NCBI GenBank assembly: GCA_964614655.1
Contig: CAZTPF010000004.1
Span: forward strand, 38,955-102,954
Direction: 5' to 3'
DNA: 64,000 nt
Source of the DNA: Casp-actino8 sp964614655
Lineage (GTDB): Bacteria; Actinomycetota; Acidimicrobiia; Acidimicrobiales; Ilumatobacteraceae
The translations under genes and the position numbers were made by a program. Below the pieces are notes generated by a model. That model saw nothing but the letters and a program-made list of their open reading frames with translations, did not search any database and had not been told where the DNA came from. Position 1 is the stretch's first letter; every line of letters begins with the position of its first letter. Shown here piece after piece: positions 63,452-64,000 of this stretch.

Positions 63452-64000
63452 CGACGGCGACGAGGTGAGCCAACGGGCTCGCAGGCGATCAGCGGTCACA
63501 TCGAGAGGCTCGGGAAGTGTTCTCGTCCGGGCGGTGGCGGCCAAAAAGTTGCCCTCACCGAGCCAACGCGGGACCACGTGGACATGGAGATGGCCTGGAA
63601 CCGAACCGCCGGCGGCTCGGCCGATGTTGAGACCGACGTTGACGCCCTGCGGGTGGAACTCTTCCTCCACCACACTGACGGCTCGGGTGACGGTCGACCA
63701 GAGGTCGTCGTGCTCGGCCGGACGAAGATCGGACAGGTGAGCCACCGCTCTGTACGGGACGACCATCTGGTGGCCGACGGAGTACGGATGGAGATTGAGC
63801 ACGACGAACACCTCGGTGCTTCGGTGCAGAATCAAGGTCTGTCGATCGGGCAGACCCGAATTCAAGATGTCGGCAAAGACGTCTCGGCCGGTGACGGGTG
63901 TGTCGGCCGGGGCTCGTTCGAGTTCGGTGAGGTAGCGATGACGCCAGCCGGCCCACAGACGTAGATCGAGATGGTCGGGATCGAGATGGTCGGGATCGAG
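63449..64000 (-). CDS. HIT-family Ap4A phosphorylase-like protein, 5' end outside the window
   Basis: The frame is open to the last base, so 183 codons are visible and the start is missing. The HIT motif is HLHVHVVPRW, preceded by the family's VVLNLHPYSVGHQMVVPY and GVNVGLNIGRAAGGSVPGH. This matches the actinobacterial Ap4A phosphorylase (Rv2613c), which splits diadenosine tetraphosphate with phosphate. The N-terminal LDLRLWAGWRHRYL is preceded by repeats LDPDH, encoded by a 15-bp tandem repeat running to the window end. Confidence 0.85.
   Translation of the reverse strand, partial: LDPDHLDPDHLDLRLWAGWRHRYLTELERAPADTPVTGRDVFADILNSGLPDRQTLILHRSTEVFVVLNLHPYSVGHQMVVPYRAVAHLSDLRPAEHDDLWSTVTRAVSVVEEEFHPQGVNVGLNIGRAAGGSVPGHLHVHVVPRWLGEGNFLAATARTRTLPEPLDVTADRLRARWLTSSPS
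63964..64000 (-). repeat. 15-bp tandem repeat (LDPDH) at the window end
   Basis: GATCGAGATGGTCGG repeats about 2.5 times on the plus strand and continues to the last base; in the HIT gene it encodes Leu-Asp-Pro-Asp-His. Confidence 0.75.

Noticed and set aside
1..64000. tRNA, rRNA, CRISPR arrays, insertion sequences or prophage genes
   Set aside because: No cloverleaf-like T-loop contexts, direct-repeat/spacer arrays, transposase motifs or phage genes were seen by eye; a tRNA scan was not possible.

Overview
The window is a gene-dense stretch of a high-GC actinobacterial chromosome. A WhiB regulator, a DUF4193-type protein, an SCO6745-like protein, a mycothiol-dependent isomerase-family enzyme, phosphatidylinositol (mannoside) lipid genes and two blocks of gene order shared with Mycobacterium point to Actinobacteria. 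The divergent sequences, the queA-tgt pair and the many leaderless starts suggest a deep lineage such as Acidimicrobiia; that placement is an inference. There are 72 protein genes, no recognisable rRNA, tRNA, CRISPR array, insertion sequence or prophage, and three 100-N assembly gaps (33675, 43658, 48977). No gene-free stretch exceeds 300 bases.

Layout. 1-7740: end of a ThyX-like gene, acidic DUF4193-like protein, GNAT enzyme, enoyl-CoA hydratase, an orphan protein, gamma-carbonic anhydrase, PrmA, a ribokinase-type kinase, an APH-fold protein and WhiB. 7872-11176: threonine aldolase, a zinc-finger/coiled-coil protein, FKBP isomerase, a thioesterase and an SCO6745-like protein. 11251-19283: glycine cleavage cluster (gcvP, gcvT, gcvH) with two MerR regulators, a DUF151 nuclease, a GarA-like FHA protein and a CDP-alcohol phosphatidyltransferase; from memory this corresponds to M. 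tuberculosis Rv1822-Rv1832. 19352-31363: accessory metabolism (SDR, HIT, HMCES, amidohydrolases, desaturase, transketolase, transaldolase, glycolate oxidase subunits).

31370-64000: a long, mostly minus-strand block resembling M. tuberculosis Rv2613c back to about Rv2559c: Ap4A phosphorylase, PIP synthase, acyltransferase, mannosyltransferase, pdxS/pdxT, yebC, ruvCAB, queA, tgt, yajC/secD/secF, apt, relA, hisS, aspS, rppH, rarA. A cassette encoding an unusual ABC efflux system (56594-61257) sits inside the lipid genes. Its adaptor carries a peptidoglycan-binding segment and about three Calx-beta-like repeats, and it is the most novel-looking protein here.

Regulation. More than twenty genes have a TANNNT-like -10 hexamer ending 6-8 bases before the start codon, which predicts leaderless mRNAs and fixes many start sites. 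A perfect 20-bp palindrome covers the start of the zinc-finger gene at 8979-8998, and an 18/20 copy lies on the gcvP start at 11242-11261. Many minus-strand genes overlap by four bases (ATGA/GTGA) and are probably translationally coupled. Two of the assembly gaps fall inside in-frame 12-bp minisatellites (rarA tail, SecD linker); the third separates two copies of the same 55 bases and is probably artificial.
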